Shown: positions 1 through 11,760, counted from the stretch's first letter. The stretch is DNA of 64,000 nucleotides from Gemmatimonadetes bacterium 2013_60CM_65_52 (GCA_002215645.1 NGFI01000004.1:371933-435932); one strand, 5' to 3'. A program made the numbers and translations. The notes: generated by a model not told the origin, from the sequence alone.

Positions 1-304
1 TGCTGGTGAGCTGCGCGGCGCGGGCGCCGGAAAGCAGCGCGATGTCGACGCGGTCGTTCACCACCAGCCACCCTCCCGTAAGACCCTGTGCAGCGGCGAG
101 GCCCTCGGCCAATGCCTGGAAGCGCGCCCCGTTGAGCCGGTGCGCGCGAAGATGCAGGGCGCCTCGGTTGCCAAGCGCACGCATCACCGCGCATGCGACG
201 TCGATGAAGTCCGGTCTCGAGACCACTTCATCGTTCGTCACAGCGTGTACGATGGGCACATCGGAGGAGGGTCCGATTCTCCCGACCACGTCGCCGGCAC
301 TCAT
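1..304 (-). CDS. ThiE/TenI-family thiamine phosphate synthase-like protein (N-terminal part, runs off the window)
   Basis: Reading the minus strand from an ATG at 302-304 gives 101 codons open to the window edge. The translation has a beta-strand VHAVTND, then LHLRAHRLNG, then WLVVNDRVDIALL followed by GARAAQL. This order matches the ThiE/TenI fold, where the first strand, the pyrophosphate-side strand and the L-x-N-D-R-x-D-x-A-L motif follow each other. ThiE joins HMP-PP and the thiazole phosphate; TenI relatives are aminohydrolases or thiazole tautomerases, so the exact reaction is open. The gene starts 7 bases after the fmt stop and is the last visible member of the ruvB-queA-tgt-yajC-def-fmt operon. 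A second, complete ThiE homologue lies at 48472-49107. Confidence 0.75.
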   Translation of the reverse strand, partial: MSAGDVVGRIGPSSDVPIVHAVTNDEVVSRPDFIDVACAVMRALGNRGALHLRAHRLNGARFQALAEGLAAAQGLTGGWLVVNDRVDIALLSGARAAQLTS

Positions 305-311
305 GCCGACC

Positions 312-1265
312 CTACGAAGCGGGCTCTCCAATGGTGTCGAACGTGTCACCCGGAGCGACCGCGCGACCGCGAGCCCACTCCACCGGCGCGAGCCGCTTCC
401 CGCCGGCCGGCTGCACGGCGGCCACACGCACGGCACCGCCGCCGCATGCGACCAGCAGTCCGACGTCATCCACCGCGAGCACCTCGCCTGCGTGATGCAA
501 CGTCCCGCGGGGCGCGACACGTGCGCCGAAGAGCTTCACCTCGACGCCTCGCAGCGTGGTCCATGCGCCAGGGCGTGGATCGTATGCGCGAACGTGCCGC
601 GCCACCTCGTGCGCCGAACGGGTCCAGTCCACCTGTGCGGACGCGCGCGTGATCTTCGGCGCATACGTCGCGCGACTGTGATCCTGTGGCGTGGGCGTCG
701 CCGCGCCCATCTCGAGCAGTGCCAGCGCCTCGATGAGAGCCAGGGCACCGAGCTCGCTCAGCCGCAGCGAGAGCTCGAGCGCGGTCTCGTCCTCGAGAAT
801 CGGCGTGCGCATCGAATGAATCACGGGCCCCGCGTCGAGCTCGCGAACCATCTGCATGATGGAGATGCCGGTCTCGCCGAAGCCTTCGTGGATGGCGGTC
901 TGAATCGGTGCGGCGCCCCGCAGCAACGGAAGCAGCGATGCATGGATGTTCAGCGTGCCCAGTGGTGGCAATGCAATCACGGCGTCCGGAAGCAGATGCC
1001 CGTACGCGACGACGACGCTCAGGTCCGGAGTCAGCGCGGCGATCTGTGCGAGAAAATCCTCACCGCGTGGGCGCTCGGGCTGAAGCACCGGAATACCCTC
1101 CGCGACGGCGACCTCCTTGACTGCCGGAGCCTTTACCGAGGATCGCGTGCGGCCGACGGGCTTGTCGGGCTGCGTGACCACGCCGACGACGTCGAATCCT
1201 TCGCCGATGAGCGCGCGCAGGGGCGCGGTCGCGAACTCCGGGGTGCCCCAGAAGAGTACGCGCAC
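312..1265 (-). CDS. fmt: Methionyl-tRNA formyltransferase
   Basis: 317 aa, the usual length. It transfers a formyl group from 10-formyl-THF to Met-tRNAfMet so that translation can start. The N-terminus MRVLFWGTPEFA, a central HASLLPLLRGAAPIQ (the formyltransferase SLLPxxRGAAPI signature, with the catalytic Asn and His just before) and the D-A-G-P motif near residue 146 place it in the family. The C-terminal OB-fold-like part follows from about residue 205. Translation starts at GTG (1263-1265), which directly abuts the def stop codon at 1266-1268. Peptide deformylase, encoded just upstream, removes the group that this enzyme adds. Confidence 0.97.
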   Translation of the reverse strand: MRVLFWGTPEFATAPLRALIGEGFDVVGVVTQPDKPVGRTRSSVKAPAVKEVAVAEGIPVLQPERPRGEDFLAQIAALTPDLSVVVAYGHLLPDAVIALPPLGTLNIHASLLPLLRGAAPIQTAIHEGFGETGISIMQMVRELDAGPVIHSMRTPILEDETALELSLRLSELGALALIEALALLEMGAATPTPQDHSRATYAPKITRASAQVDWTRSAHEVARHVRAYDPRPGAWTTLRGVEVKLFGARVAPRGTLHHAGEVLAVDDVGLLVACGGGAVRVAAVQPAGGKRLAPVEWARGRAVAPGDTFDTIGEPAS

Positions 1266-1835
1266 CTACAACTCCTCCTCCGGATGCCCGTGCTCGTCCC
1301 GGTCCTCTGGGGTCTCGAGCGCCACGCGCCGGATGAAGCCGGGATACTCGTCGGCCGAGAGCTTCCACTTGGCCAGCGCGGCCGCGCGCTTGAGGACGCT
1401 CAGGTAGTCGAGAAACAGTTTGCCGTCGAGGTGGTCGATCTCGTGCTGAAGACAGCGCGCGAGCAGTTCCGTTGCCTCGCGCTCGAACGGTTGCCCGTCG
1501 CGTCCAATCGCGTGTACGACCACGGACTTGGGCCGCTCCACGTCCGCATAGATGTCGGGAATCGAGAGGCAGCCTTCCTCGCCCTTGGCCGTCGACGATG
1601 ACGCCTGGACCACTTCGGGATTGATGACCACGAATGGATCGTCACCGAGGTCGATGACGGCGACCCGCTCGCTGCGACCCACCTGCGGCGCGGCCAGACC
1701 GATGCCGCGCGCATGGTACATCGTCTCGAACATGTCGTCGATCAGCCGCCGTACATCGTCCGTGATCGTGGCGACGGGCGTCGTCGCCTGGCGAAGAATG
1801 GGGTCGCCCAGGACCCGGATATCGAGGATGCTCAC
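1266..1835 (-). CDS. def: Peptide deformylase
   Basis: 189 aa metallohydrolase that removes the N-formyl group from nascent proteins. All three family motifs are visible: GIGLAAPQVG (about residues 45-54), EEGCLS with the metal-binding Cys, and QHEIDH with the two metal-binding His and the catalytic Glu (HExxH). A charged C-terminal extension of about 25 residues ends in HPEEEL and looks dispensable. The start codon is GTG at 1833-1835, 7 bases after the yajC stop, and the stop codon abuts fmt. The def-fmt pairing is one of the most conserved bacterial gene neighbourhoods. Confidence 0.97.
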   Translation of the reverse strand: MSILDIRVLGDPILRQATTPVATITDDVRRLIDDMFETMYHARGIGLAAPQVGRSERVAVIDLGDDPFVVINPEVVQASSSTAKGEEGCLSIPDIYADVERPKSVVVHAIGRDGQPFEREATELLARCLQHEIDHLDGKLFLDYLSVLKRAAALAKWKLSADEYPGFIRRVALETPEDRDEHGHPEEEL

Positions 1836-1842
1836 GCGGGGG

Positions 1843-4407
<2,565 letters not shown>

Positions 4408-4415
4408 GTCGGCCG

Positions 4416-5438
4416 TCAGAACAGCGCCACCTGCTCCGCGGCGGGCGGCGCGAACCCGAAATGCCGATAGGCAATGGCCGTCGCCACGCGGCCGCGTGGC
4501 GTGCGCTGGAGAAATCCCTGCTGCACGAGAAACGGCTCGTACACCTCTTCGAGCGTGGAGGCGTCCTCACCCACCGCGGCGCTGATTGTCGCCACACCCA
4601 CCGGCCCGCCGTCGAACTTCTCGATGATCACCTTGAGAATTCGGGCGTCCATGTCGTCGAGACCGAACGAATCCACGTCGAGCATCTCGAGTGCCGCGCG
4701 CGCCACGTCGGCCGTGATGACGCCATCCGCACGCACCTGTGCATAGTCGCGCACGCGACGCAGCAGCCGGTTGGCGACGCGTGGCGTACCGCGCGAGCGC
4801 TTTGCGATTTCACGGGCGCCGGCCGAGTCCATGTCCACCTTCAGCACTGCTGCCGTGCGGTGCGCGATCAGCTCGAGGTCCTCGGCAGAATAGAAGTTGA
4901 GCCGCTGCTCGATGCCGAAGCGTGCGCGCATGGGCGGCGTGAGCATGCCGAACCGAGTCGTCGCACCGATGAGCGTGAAGCGCTCGATCGGCATCGTGAT
5001 CGTCTGCGCCTTGGGTCCTTCGCCGAGCCGGATGTCGATTCGGTAGTCCTCCATGGCGGGATAGAGGAACTCCTCGATGACCGGACGCAGCCGATGGATC
5101 TCGTCGATGAAGAGGATGTCCTTTTCGCGCAGGTTGGTCAGCGTCCCCACGAGATCGCCCGGCTTTTCGAGCGCAGGCCCGGACGTCGACCGAATGTTGA
5201 CCCGAAGCTCACGCGCGATGAGGTCCGCGAGCGTCGTCTTGCCAAGCCCTGGCGGACCATAGAAGATCGCATGATCCAGTGGCTCGTCGCGTGCGACGGC
5301 AGCATCGATCGCCAGGCGCAGGTTGTCCTTCACTTTCTGCTGCCCGATGAACTCCTCCAGCCGTTGCGGACGGAGGGAGAGCTCAACGAGCGACTCGTCC
5401 GACAGGACTTCCGGCGTGGTGATCTCTGGGCGGGACAT
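4416..5438 (-). CDS. ruvB: Holliday junction branch migration DNA helicase RuvB
   Basis: 340 aa from the ATG at 5436-5438, preceded by AGGAG at good spacing; the open frame extends upstream to 5510 but that part has no RuvB similarity. RuvB is the AAA+ motor that drives branch migration with RuvA. Walker [10 protein letters not shown], Walker B LFIDEIHR, sensor 1 IGATTR, the arginine finger region ARFGIEQ, and a C-terminal winged helix ending in [13 protein letters not shown] are present. It leads the queA-tgt-yajC-def-fmt operon, while its partners ruvC and ruvA lie about 5 kb away at 9839-10995. Confidence 0.97.
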   Translation of the reverse strand: MSRPEITTPEVLSDESLVELSLRPQRLEEFIGQQKVKDNLRLAIDAAVARDEPLDHAIFYGPPGLGKTTLADLIARELRVNIRSTSGPALEKPGDLVGTLTNLREKDILFIDEIHRLRPVIEEFLYPAMEDYRIDIRLGEGPKAQTITMPIERFTLIGATTRFGMLTPPMRARFGIEQRLNFYSAEDLELIAHRTAAVLKVDMDSAGAREIAKRSRGTPRVANRLLRRVRDYAQVRADGVITADVARAALEMLDVDSFGLDDMDARILKVIIEKFDGGPVGVATISAAVGEDASTLEEVYEPFLVQQGFLQRTPRGRVATAIAYRHFGFAPPAAEQVALF

Positions 5439-5537
5439 TGCTCCTACTCTACTCACGGAAGCGACGCTCGGCCAAGGATTTGGCCGACGCCAATATTGCC
5501 GAAGGAACACCGAAGCGCCAGCTGTGAAGAAAGACGC

Positions 5538-6671
5538 ATGCGTTCGTCCTACGACAGACCCTTACCCGACTCAGCAATGCGCAGACTGATGCCAGTCGCT
5601 CCACGCCGGCTCCGCTTTCGAACGCCAGTGCTCCTCGCGACCGCCGCGGCGGGCGCGCTGGGTGGGTGCACGATTCCCACTGACGCACCGGTGACGGACA
5701 CACGGTGGGTCGTCCCCGCGCAGACGACGCGCATCGCCGTCGACAAATATCTGCCGAGCGGCGTGACCGTCGCGCCTGACAGCAGCGGGTTTCTCGTATC
5801 GGTGCCGGGCGCCACGGTCACGCGCACGCTTGGGCAGGACTGCGCGCAATGCACAGCCGCCAATGGTCTCACGGCGCCGAAGCCCGCGTTCGTCGGCTCC
5901 GCGAGCATAAGCACGAGCGTGCCAACGGACATCGTGTCGGCGACGATCACCGGCGGGGCGCTCTCGATCACCGTGCAGAACAACTACACCTTCGATCCGC
6001 TGCGTCCCAGTCCGTCCAACGGAGTTTACGGCTACGCAGTCATCATCGCGTCCAACGGCAACACCGTCATCGGAAAAGATTCGATCAACGGTGCCACCAC
6101 CGCGATGCCCAGTGGAGGCACGTTGTCCCGCACCATCCCGCTGTCGGGCACGGTCACGGGATCGTCCCCCGTCACCATCTCCGTGACGATCAATTCGCCC
6201 GCCGGCGATCCGGTGCTCATCGACGCCTCGCGCACCATCAGCGTGTCGGTGGCGGCGCAGAGCCTCAAGGTGGCGAGCGCGAACGTCGTCGTCGCAAACA
6301 AGTCGTTGACCTCGAGCTCCACCTTGAACTTCAAGGACATCGACCAGACGATCATCGATCACGTGCTCTCCGGCACGCTGCTCCTTACCATCTCCAATCC
6401 GTTCAACGCCACGGGCACGCTCACGGTGACCCTCACTCCCGAGGGTGGCGCACCCATTGTGCGCTCGATCCAGCTCCTGACGGGAACGTCGACACCGACG
6501 ATCCCCTTCTCCCAGTCCGAGCTACAGAGCCTGCTCGGGCACGCGGTGACCGTGTCGTACTCCGGCACCGTGAATGCCACGTCGGGATCCGTCAACGTCT
6601 CGCCCAAGCAGGCCGTCGTCGTCCAGGCTCGCCTCGATCTCACCCTCGAACTCGGAACGCCAAAGCAATGA
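5538..6671 (+). CDS. Putative surface lipoprotein of unknown function
   Basis: 377 aa if translation starts at the ATG at 5538, which follows a GAAGAAAG stretch; an alternative ATG at 5577 gives 364 aa and a more usual signal peptide length. The N-terminus is Arg-rich, then a hydrophobic segment ends in ALGGC, a lipobox. The mature protein is rich in Ser, Thr, Val and Gly with alternating beta-type patterns and few charges, as in Ig-like or other beta-sandwich surface proteins. I do not recognise a named family. The stop overlaps the start of the following barrel gene (ATGA), so the two are probably made together and may act as a lipoprotein/barrel pair in the outer membrane. Confidence 0.7.
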   Translation: MRSSYDRPLPDSAMRRLMPVAPRRLRFRTPVLLATAAAGALGGCTIPTDAPVTDTRWVVPAQTTRIAVDKYLPSGVTVAPDSSGFLVSVPGATVTRTLGQDCAQCTAANGLTAPKPAFVGSASISTSVPTDIVSATITGGALSITVQNNYTFDPLRPSPSNGVYGYAVIIASNGNTVIGKDSINGATTAMPSGGTLSRTIPLSGTVTGSSPVTISVTINSPAGDPVLIDASRTISVSVAAQSLKVASANVVVANKSLTSSSTLNFKDIDQTIIDHVLSGTLLLTISNPFNATGTLTVTLTPEGGAPIVRSIQLLTGTSTPTIPFSQSELQSLLGHAVTVSYSGTVNATSGSVNVSPKQAVVVQARLDLTLELGTPKQ

Positions 6672-7927
6672 CCATCCTTCGGACCTTGAGCGCCTCGACT
6701 GCGCTTGCGCTGATCGCTGGCACGGCTGGCGCGCAGATGCCGAGTGCGAGCGCCGCGGCGTTCGGCATGGCCGGCAATTACTCCGCGGCCGCGCGAGGCT
6801 ACGACGCCCTCGCCTGGAATCCCGCTGGCCTCGGCCTCGATGGTGGCCCGGCATTCTCGCTCAACCTGCTTTCTGGCGGTGGCACCACGGGATTGGATCC
6901 GGTGAAGTTCAACGACATCGCCGATTACGGCGGCAAGATCATTCCGGCCAATGTGAAGGAGCAGTGGCTTCAGAAGATCGGCTCGGGCTCGGAGCGTGGG
7001 AGCGTGGACGGCAGTCTCTCCATACTCGCGCTCAGCATCGGCCGCATTGGTATTCAGGGCGGCATCGTGGCAACCGGAGATGCAAACCTCAATCAGGATG
7101 CGGCGGAGGCGTTGTTGTTCGGTAACGCGGGGCGCACCGGCACACCGCGATCGTTCAACTTTGCCGGCTCGAATGCGAACGGTTCGGTGTTCGCCGTCGG
7201 AGGCGCAGGGTTCGGCATTCCACTCTCTCACGGCGAGCACGGCGAACAGCTTTCGCTTGGCGTGGGTGGACACTACATCCGCGGCATCGGCGCCGCGCGC
7301 GCGGCGGACGCGGGCTCACGAGTCACACCGGACACGGTGAACGTACAGTTTCCGACCATCTACACGGACACCTCGCACATCGCGAACGCTGGAAGTGGCG
7401 TCGCAATGGATCTCGGCCTCGCCTACTCGAACGGCGCGACGACGTTCAGCGCGGCGGTGCGAAATGTCGTGAACACCTTCTCGTGGTCACCGAGCGCGTT
7501 CAAGTCGCGCGTGGGGACACTCACGTTCGATGGGACGACGCAGAAGTCCGATTTCAAGGAAGCGCCATACGAGAGCGCACCGGCGGCCATGCGCGCGGCG
7601 CTCGAGGCTGAAAAGTTCAAGCCGGAGGTCGCCGTCGGCATGGCGCATCGCACCGGATCGTTGCTGCTGGCGCTCGATGGCAGCGAACGCGTCGGCGACG
7701 GCATCGCCATCGGGCCGAAGATGCACGTCGGCGTCGGCGCAGAGTACACGGGACTCCCGCTTCTGTCGTTGCGCGCGGGAGCGGCGGCCGTGACGGACGG
7801 ATTTCAGGCGGCGGGAGGACTTGGTATTCGCATTGGCTCGTATGAGCTGGGCGCGGCGGCATCCACGCGCTCGCGCACCAACGGTCAGGAGCTCGGACTG
7901 ATGGTGTCGCTGTTGTCCATCAGGTAG
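6668..7927 (+). CDS. Outer membrane beta-barrel protein (PorV/DUF5723/FadL-like)
   Basis: 419 aa. The ATG at 6668-6670 overlaps the stop of the lipoprotein gene. A signal peptide (about 20 residues ending GAQ) is followed by AFGMAGNYSAAARGYDALAWNPAGLG. The A-x-x-W-N-P-A-G-L motif directly after the signal sequence is typical of FadL/PorV/DUF5723-type barrels. The rest shows alternating hydrophobic strands with Gly-rich turns and ends in a short strand, MVSLLSIR. The product is likely an outer membrane channel or assembly factor; the substrate is unknown. Coupled translation with the upstream lipoprotein suggests the two work together. Confidence 0.75.
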   Translation: MTILRTLSASTALALIAGTAGAQMPSASAAAFGMAGNYSAAARGYDALAWNPAGLGLDGGPAFSLNLLSGGGTTGLDPVKFNDIADYGGKIIPANVKEQWLQKIGSGSERGSVDGSLSILALSIGRIGIQGGIVATGDANLNQDAAEALLFGNAGRTGTPRSFNFAGSNANGSVFAVGGAGFGIPLSHGEHGEQLSLGVGGHYIRGIGAARAADAGSRVTPDTVNVQFPTIYTDTSHIANAGSGVAMDLGLAYSNGATTFSAAVRNVVNTFSWSPSAFKSRVGTLTFDGTTQKSDFKEAPYESAPAAMRAALEAEKFKPEVAVGMAHRTGSLLLALDGSERVGDGIAIGPKMHVGVGAEYTGLPLLSLRAGAAAVTDGFQAAGGLGIRIGSYELGAAASTRSRTNGQELGLMVSLLSIR

Positions 7928-7946
7928 CTACGTAGCGTTATCGAGC

Positions 7947-7972
7947 GAGGCGCGTCGGAATAGACGCGCCTC
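7947..7972. terminator. Hairpin between convergent genes, probable bidirectional terminator
   Basis: A perfect 10-bp inverted repeat, GAGGCGCGTC and its complement, flanks a 6-base loop (GGAATA). A TTCTCGTTTC stretch follows on the plus strand. It lies 20 bases after the barrel gene stop and just before the aminotransferase stop on the other strand. Confidence 0.75.
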
Positions 7973-7980
7973 TTCTCGTT

Positions 7981-9138
7981 TCACACGGATGCGCGAACTG
8001 TGGCGAGCCGCTCGGCCGCGCGCTTGAGCGTATCGTACTTCTTGCAGAAGGCAAAGCGCACGAGCGACCGGCCCAGCGAGCGATCTGAATAGAAGCTGGA
8101 GCCCGGCACCGTCGCGACGCCGATCTCCTCCGTCATCCACTTTGCGAACGAGACGTCGTCCATGTCGCTCAGCGCCGAGAAGTCCGCCAGCACATAGTAC
8201 GCTCCCTCCGGCTGGGAGTACGTGAAGCCCGCCTCGGTGAGTGCGTCGCAGAGCAGCGAGCGACGCCCGCGATAGTCGAGCGCCATGTGGTTGTAATAAT
8301 CGGCATCGAAGTGCATGCCCACTGCGCCCGCGGCCTGAAGCGGCGCCGGTGCACCGACCGTGAGAAAGTCGTGCACCTTCCGAATTGCCTGCGTCTGCAC
8401 AAACGGAGCCACCGCATAGCCCAGTCGCCAGCCCGTGCAGCTGTACGTCTTCGAGAGCCCCGAAATGGTGACGGTGCGCTCGCGCATGCCCGGCCACGTC
8501 GCCATCACGTGATGATCGCCGGCATATCGGATGTGCTCGTAGATCTCGTCGGTAATCACCCACACGTCGTGCTTGATGCACAGGTCGGCGATCATCGTCA
8601 TCTCTGCACGTGTGAACACGCGTCCCGTGGGATTGTGCGGCGTGTTCAGGACGATGGCCTTCGTTCGCTTGGTGAAGGCCTTTGCGAGACGCTCGCCGTC
8701 GAGCGTCCAGTTTGGACGCTCCAGCGGCACGAACGTGGGGTGCGCGCCGGCGAGGATGGCGTCGGGCCCGTAGTTCTCGTAGAACGGCTCGATGATGATG
8801 ACCTCGTCGCCGGGGTCGATCAGCGCGAGAAACACCGAGGCCATGGCCTCCGTGGCCCCGCACGTCACCGTGACCTCACGGTCGTGATCGACCTCCATGC
8901 CGTACCAGCGACGATACTTCTCGGCGATGGCGATGCGCAGCGCCGAGCTGCCCCAGGTGACCGCGTACTGGTTGATGTCCCCGTGAATCGCCGCGCACGC
9001 CGCTTCCTTCATCGGCTCCGGCATTGGGAAATCCGGAAACCCCTGCGCGAGGTTCACCGCCTCGTGCTGTTGCGCGATGCGCGTCATCTCGCGAATGACG
9101 GATTCCGTGAAGGACGACGTGCGGCGGGCAGCGAGCAT
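7981..9138 (-). CDS. PLP-dependent aminotransferase, class I/II (methionine/kynurenine aminotransferase type)
   Basis: 385 aa fold-type I aminotransferase. NLAQGFPDFP at residues 29-38 is the substrate-pocket motif shared by kynurenine aminotransferases and YbdL-type methionine aminotransferase. NTPHNPTGRVF and the PLP-lysine motif SGLSKTYSCTGWRLGY follow, and the C-terminal Arg in VRFAF should bind the substrate carboxylate. Family members move an amino group from methionine, kynurenine or aromatic amino acids to 2-oxo acids. The gene stands alone, convergent with the barrel gene and separated from the upstream secreted protein by 27 bases, so it may be cotranscribed with it. Substrate cannot be fixed from sequence. 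Confidence 0.9.
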   Translation of the reverse strand: MLAARRTSSFTESVIREMTRIAQQHEAVNLAQGFPDFPMPEPMKEAACAAIHGDINQYAVTWGSSALRIAIAEKYRRWYGMEVDHDREVTVTCGATEAMASVFLALIDPGDEVIIIEPFYENYGPDAILAGAHPTFVPLERPNWTLDGERLAKAFTKRTKAIVLNTPHNPTGRVFTRAEMTMIADLCIKHDVWVITDEIYEHIRYAGDHHVMATWPGMRERTVTISGLSKTYSCTGWRLGYAVAPFVQTQAIRKVHDFLTVGAPAPLQAAGAVGMHFDADYYNHMALDYRGRRSLLCDALTEAGFTYSQPEGAYYVLADFSALSDMDDVSFAKWMTEEIGVATVPGSSFYSDRSLGRSLVRFAFCKKYDTLKRAAERLATVRASV

Positions 9139-9165
9139 GAGCGGCGATTCGTGGGTAGAGAGAGA

Positions 9166-9744
9166 TCAGGGCGCGCCCGACGCGGGCACCATCAGATGAG
9201 CGTATGGCGTGCCCTTGAACATGACGAAGGGGCCGACACTCTTCGGATCGGATGGATACGAGTCGAGCTGCTTCGGGTCGGGGAGCAGCACCATCGTGTG
9301 GGCCGACGTGTTGACCCAGTCCGCGCCCGCGGCAGGCTTGCTGGCGAAGGGATCGCTGTTGCTCGCGTCTGACCCGCCGGCCAGCATGTAGGCGATCCCG
9401 ATCTGCTTCGGAGCGGGCGTCTTCTTCGCCATCCACGCCTGCATCCACTCCTGCCACGCTTTGTCGGCACACATGGGATCGGGCTTTGGCGTGCCCGGGT
9501 TGTCCGGCAGGCACACCCAGCCGTTCGTACCTGCTCGCAGGGTGATCATCTTTCCGTCGGCCCCAATGTCAGCGATGGTCGCTTTCGCGCTGATGGACGC
9601 CGGCGCCGCGCTCGTCGCGCTCGCAATCTTCGCCGCTTTCTCGACGCTTTCCGCTGTGGGACTCTTCGGAGCTCCACTCTGCTGCTGCGCCGCTGCGGGC
9701 ACCGCCGCCACGGCGACGATCAGGACAGTCAGTCTCAACGACAT
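9166..9744 (-). CDS. Secreted protein of unknown function
   Basis: 192 aa. A clean signal peptide, MSLRLTVLIVAVAAVPAAAQ, is followed by a low-complexity Ala/Ser/Lys stretch and then a more ordered domain with WVCLPDNPGTP, DPMCADKAWQEWMQAW and a C-terminal FVMFKGTPYAHLMVP. Two Cys could form a disulfide. GGAGAGAC precedes the ATG. I do not recognise the family with certainty. The gene is monocistronic or cotranscribed with the aminotransferase downstream; its neighbours give no functional clue. Confidence 0.7.
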   Translation of the reverse strand: MSLRLTVLIVAVAAVPAAAQQQSGAPKSPTAESVEKAAKIASATSAAPASISAKATIADIGADGKMITLRAGTNGWVCLPDNPGTPKPDPMCADKAWQEWMQAWMAKKTPAPKQIGIAYMLAGGSDASNSDPFASKPAAGADWVNTSAHTMVLLPDPKQLDSYPSDPKSVGPFVMFKGTPYAHLMVPASGAP

Positions 9745-9838
9745 GTTGTCTCTCCAGGGCGATAGAGGTTGACGTGCGGGTGGGGTGCACAGAGTTATGC
9801 GCCAGGCGGGCGGACGGTGTCAATCGTCGGACCGCTCG

Positions 9839-10444
9839 TCAGCGTCCGGCGATGATCGCGAGGGCCGTGCGGATCAGCTCCGGCGCGGATGACGTCGCTG
9901 CGCCCGCATCCAGCGCCTTGCGCACCGCCTTCTCCGCATCGGTCGTCGTGTAGCCCAGCGACACGAGCGCACGAATGGCATCATCCGTCGTGGGTGACCC
10001 GGTGCGCGCTGCCGCGGGCATCGCGCCGGCACCTTGCAGCTCGTCCAGCTTGTCCGCCAGATCGAGAATCATCTGCTCCGCCTTCTTTCGTCCGACGCGC
10101 GGCACGGACTGGAGCGTCGCAATGTCCTTCTCCCGAATCGCGCGCACGAGCCGGTCCGCGGTGAGCGACGACAACAGTCCCAGCGCCAACGCGGGCCCGA
10201 CACCCTTCGCGCCGAGCACCTTCTGGAACACCCGCCGCTCGTGCGCGGAGGTGAACCCGAAGAGCTGCCAGCCATCCTCCTTCACCACGAGGTACGTGTG
10301 CAGCATGCACTTCTCGCCAGTGCGCGGCAGCGCCTCGAATGCGCTGAGCGGTACCGCCAACTCGTACGCGACGCCGCCGTCGGTGAAGATCTCGACGCGG
10401 TCGAGCTCCTTCGTGAGAAGGACGCCGGAGACCTGTACGATCAT
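9839..10444 (-). CDS. ruvA: Holliday junction branch migration complex subunit RuvA
   Basis: 201 aa from the ATG at 10442-10444, which overlaps the ruvC stop as ATGA; a longer frame to 10543 is antisense-type read-through without similarity. RuvA tetramers hold the Holliday junction and recruit RuvB. Domain I (OB fold) begins MIVQVSGVL, domain II has two helix-hairpin-helix motifs (LGAKGVGPALALGLL and VPRVGRKKAEQMI), and domain III, the RuvB-binding three-helix bundle, contains DAIRALVSLGYTTTDAEKAV. The linker is short and Ala/Gly-rich. Confidence 0.96.
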   Translation of the reverse strand: MIVQVSGVLLTKELDRVEIFTDGGVAYELAVPLSAFEALPRTGEKCMLHTYLVVKEDGWQLFGFTSAHERRVFQKVLGAKGVGPALALGLLSSLTADRLVRAIREKDIATLQSVPRVGRKKAEQMILDLADKLDELQGAGAMPAAARTGSPTTDDAIRALVSLGYTTTDAEKAVRKALDAGAATSSAPELIRTALAIIAGR

Positions 10445-10995
10445 GCGGGACGCGCCGGATGGTGCGACGCTGGCGCCGCGCGCGAGGGCTCGCGCACGCG
10501 ACGCCCGTCCGCGATGCGCGGCACGTGTGCGCTCATCACGCACGCCAACGCCGCGGCCACACCGTCGGCGGCATCCGACGGCTGAGGAGCATGCTTCAAC
10601 CGTAGCAGCCGCGTGAGCATGAACTGCACCTGTTCCTTGGTGGCGGCGCCGGTGCCGGCAACGGCTTTCTTGATCTCCGCCGGCGCCAGCTCGTTCACCA
10701 CGATGCCGCGTTGTTCAGCGGCAAGGAGAATGACACCGCGCGCGTGGCCGAGCACCACGGTCGTCCGCACGTTGCGCGCGTAAAAGACGTCTTCCACCGA
10801 CAGCGCATCCGGACGGTGACGCTCGATCAACTCCGCCACGCCGTCGTGGATCTCGCGGAGACGCGAAGGCAGGGAATCGCGTGGGCGCGTCCGAATGACG
10901 CCGCATTCCACGAGCGTCGCGACGCCCGCGTCGCCGCCTCTCACCACGCCATAGCCGGTGCTGGCCGTGCCCGGGTCGATGCCGAGGACGAGCAC
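10441..10995 (-). CDS. ruvC: Crossover junction endodeoxyribonuclease RuvC
   Basis: 184 aa Holliday junction resolvase with an RNase H-like fold. The catalytic acidic residues are seen in GIDPGTASTGYG (Asp 7), SVEDVFYARN (Glu near 68), and DAADGVAAALA (last two Asp). About 20 residues at the C-terminus beyond the fold are Arg/Pro/Ala-rich and partly forced by the overlap with ruvA. It lies 15 bases from the yebC stop and forms the yebC-ruvC-ruvA cluster seen in many bacteria; here ruvB has moved to 4416-5438. Confidence 0.96.
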   Translation of the reverse strand: MLVLGIDPGTASTGYGVVRGGDAGVATLVECGVIRTRPRDSLPSRLREIHDGVAELIERHRPDALSVEDVFYARNVRTTVVLGHARGVILLAAEQRGIVVNELAPAEIKKAVAGTGAATKEQVQFMLTRLLRLKHAPQPSDAADGVAAALACVMSAHVPRIADGRRVREPSRAAPASHHPARPA

Positions 10996-11010
10996 GCGCG
11001 TCGTCTCAGC

Positions 11011-11760
11011 TCAGAGGTCGCCTACGTCCACGTCGTCGATCTCGAAGTTGCCCCAGACTTTCTGCACGTCGTCGAGATCCTCGAGGGCGTCGATGAGCTT
11101 GAGCAGCGAGACCACCTGCTCCTTGCCGGTGACGGCCACCTGGCTCTTCGGCACCATGGCCAGCTCCGACTCCGCGGGCGCGATCCCCTTGACCTCCAGC
11201 GCCGCGCGCACGGCATGGAACGAGGCGGGATCGGTCGTGATCACGTAGACGTCTCCCTCCCGCCGAAAGTCCTCCGCACCGGCGTCGAGCGCGGCCTCGA
11301 GCGCGGCGTCCTCGTCCGCGTACTTCGACGCATCGATCTCGATCTGTCCCTTTCGGTCGAACAGGAAGGCCACCGAATTCGGTGTGCCGAGGTTGCCGCC
11401 GCCGCGCGACATCCGGTGGCGGACGTCGGCCACCGTGCGCGTCGGATTGTCCGTCACCGCCTCGATGATCAGGGCGACACCGCCGGGACCGTAGCCCTCG
11501 TACGTCACCTCCTGATAGTCCACACCCTCCAACTCACCGGTTCCTTTCTTGATGGCCCGGTCGATGTTGTCCTTGGGCATCGACTTCGCCCGCGCGGCCT
11601 CGATGGCCACGCGGAGCCGCGCGTTTCCGGCCGGGTCGCCGCCGCCCATTTTCGCGGCCATCGTGATCTCGCGAATGAGCTTCGTGAACAGCGCGCCCCG
11701 CTTGGCGTCGGTGGCGGCCTTGTAGTGCTTGATCTGCTTCCACTTGCTATGGCCGGCCAT
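11011..11760 (-). CDS. yebC: YebC/PmpR family protein (TACO1-like translation or transcription factor)
   Basis: 249 aa. MAGHSKWKQIKHYKAATDAKRG at the N-terminus is the almost invariant YebC start, followed by FTKLIREI, the NIDRAIKKG motif and YEGYGPGGVALIIEA. Members were long annotated as transcriptional regulators; newer work on the family points to relief of ribosome stalling at proline runs, so I name it by family. It precedes ruvC by 15 bases, the classic arrangement. The divergent neighbour across about 180 bases is the DUF3761-like secreted protein. Confidence 0.95.
   Translation of the reverse strand: MAGHSKWKQIKHYKAATDAKRGALFTKLIREITMAAKMGGGDPAGNARLRVAIEAARAKSMPKDNIDRAIKKGTGELEGVDYQEVTYEGYGPGGVALIIEAVTDNPTRTVADVRHRMSRGGGNLGTPNSVAFLFDRKGQIEIDASKYADEDAALEAALDAGAEDFRREGDVYVITTDPASFHAVRAALEVKGIAPAESELAMVPKSQVAVTGKEQVVSLLKLIDALEDLDDVQKVWGNFEIDDVDVGDL

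Noticed and set aside
6-1601. 531-aa frame on the plus strand
   Set aside because: It lies antisense to fmt and def, which have complete family motifs; it is Arg/His/Ala-rich with no recognisable domain, as expected for shadow frames in high-GC DNA.
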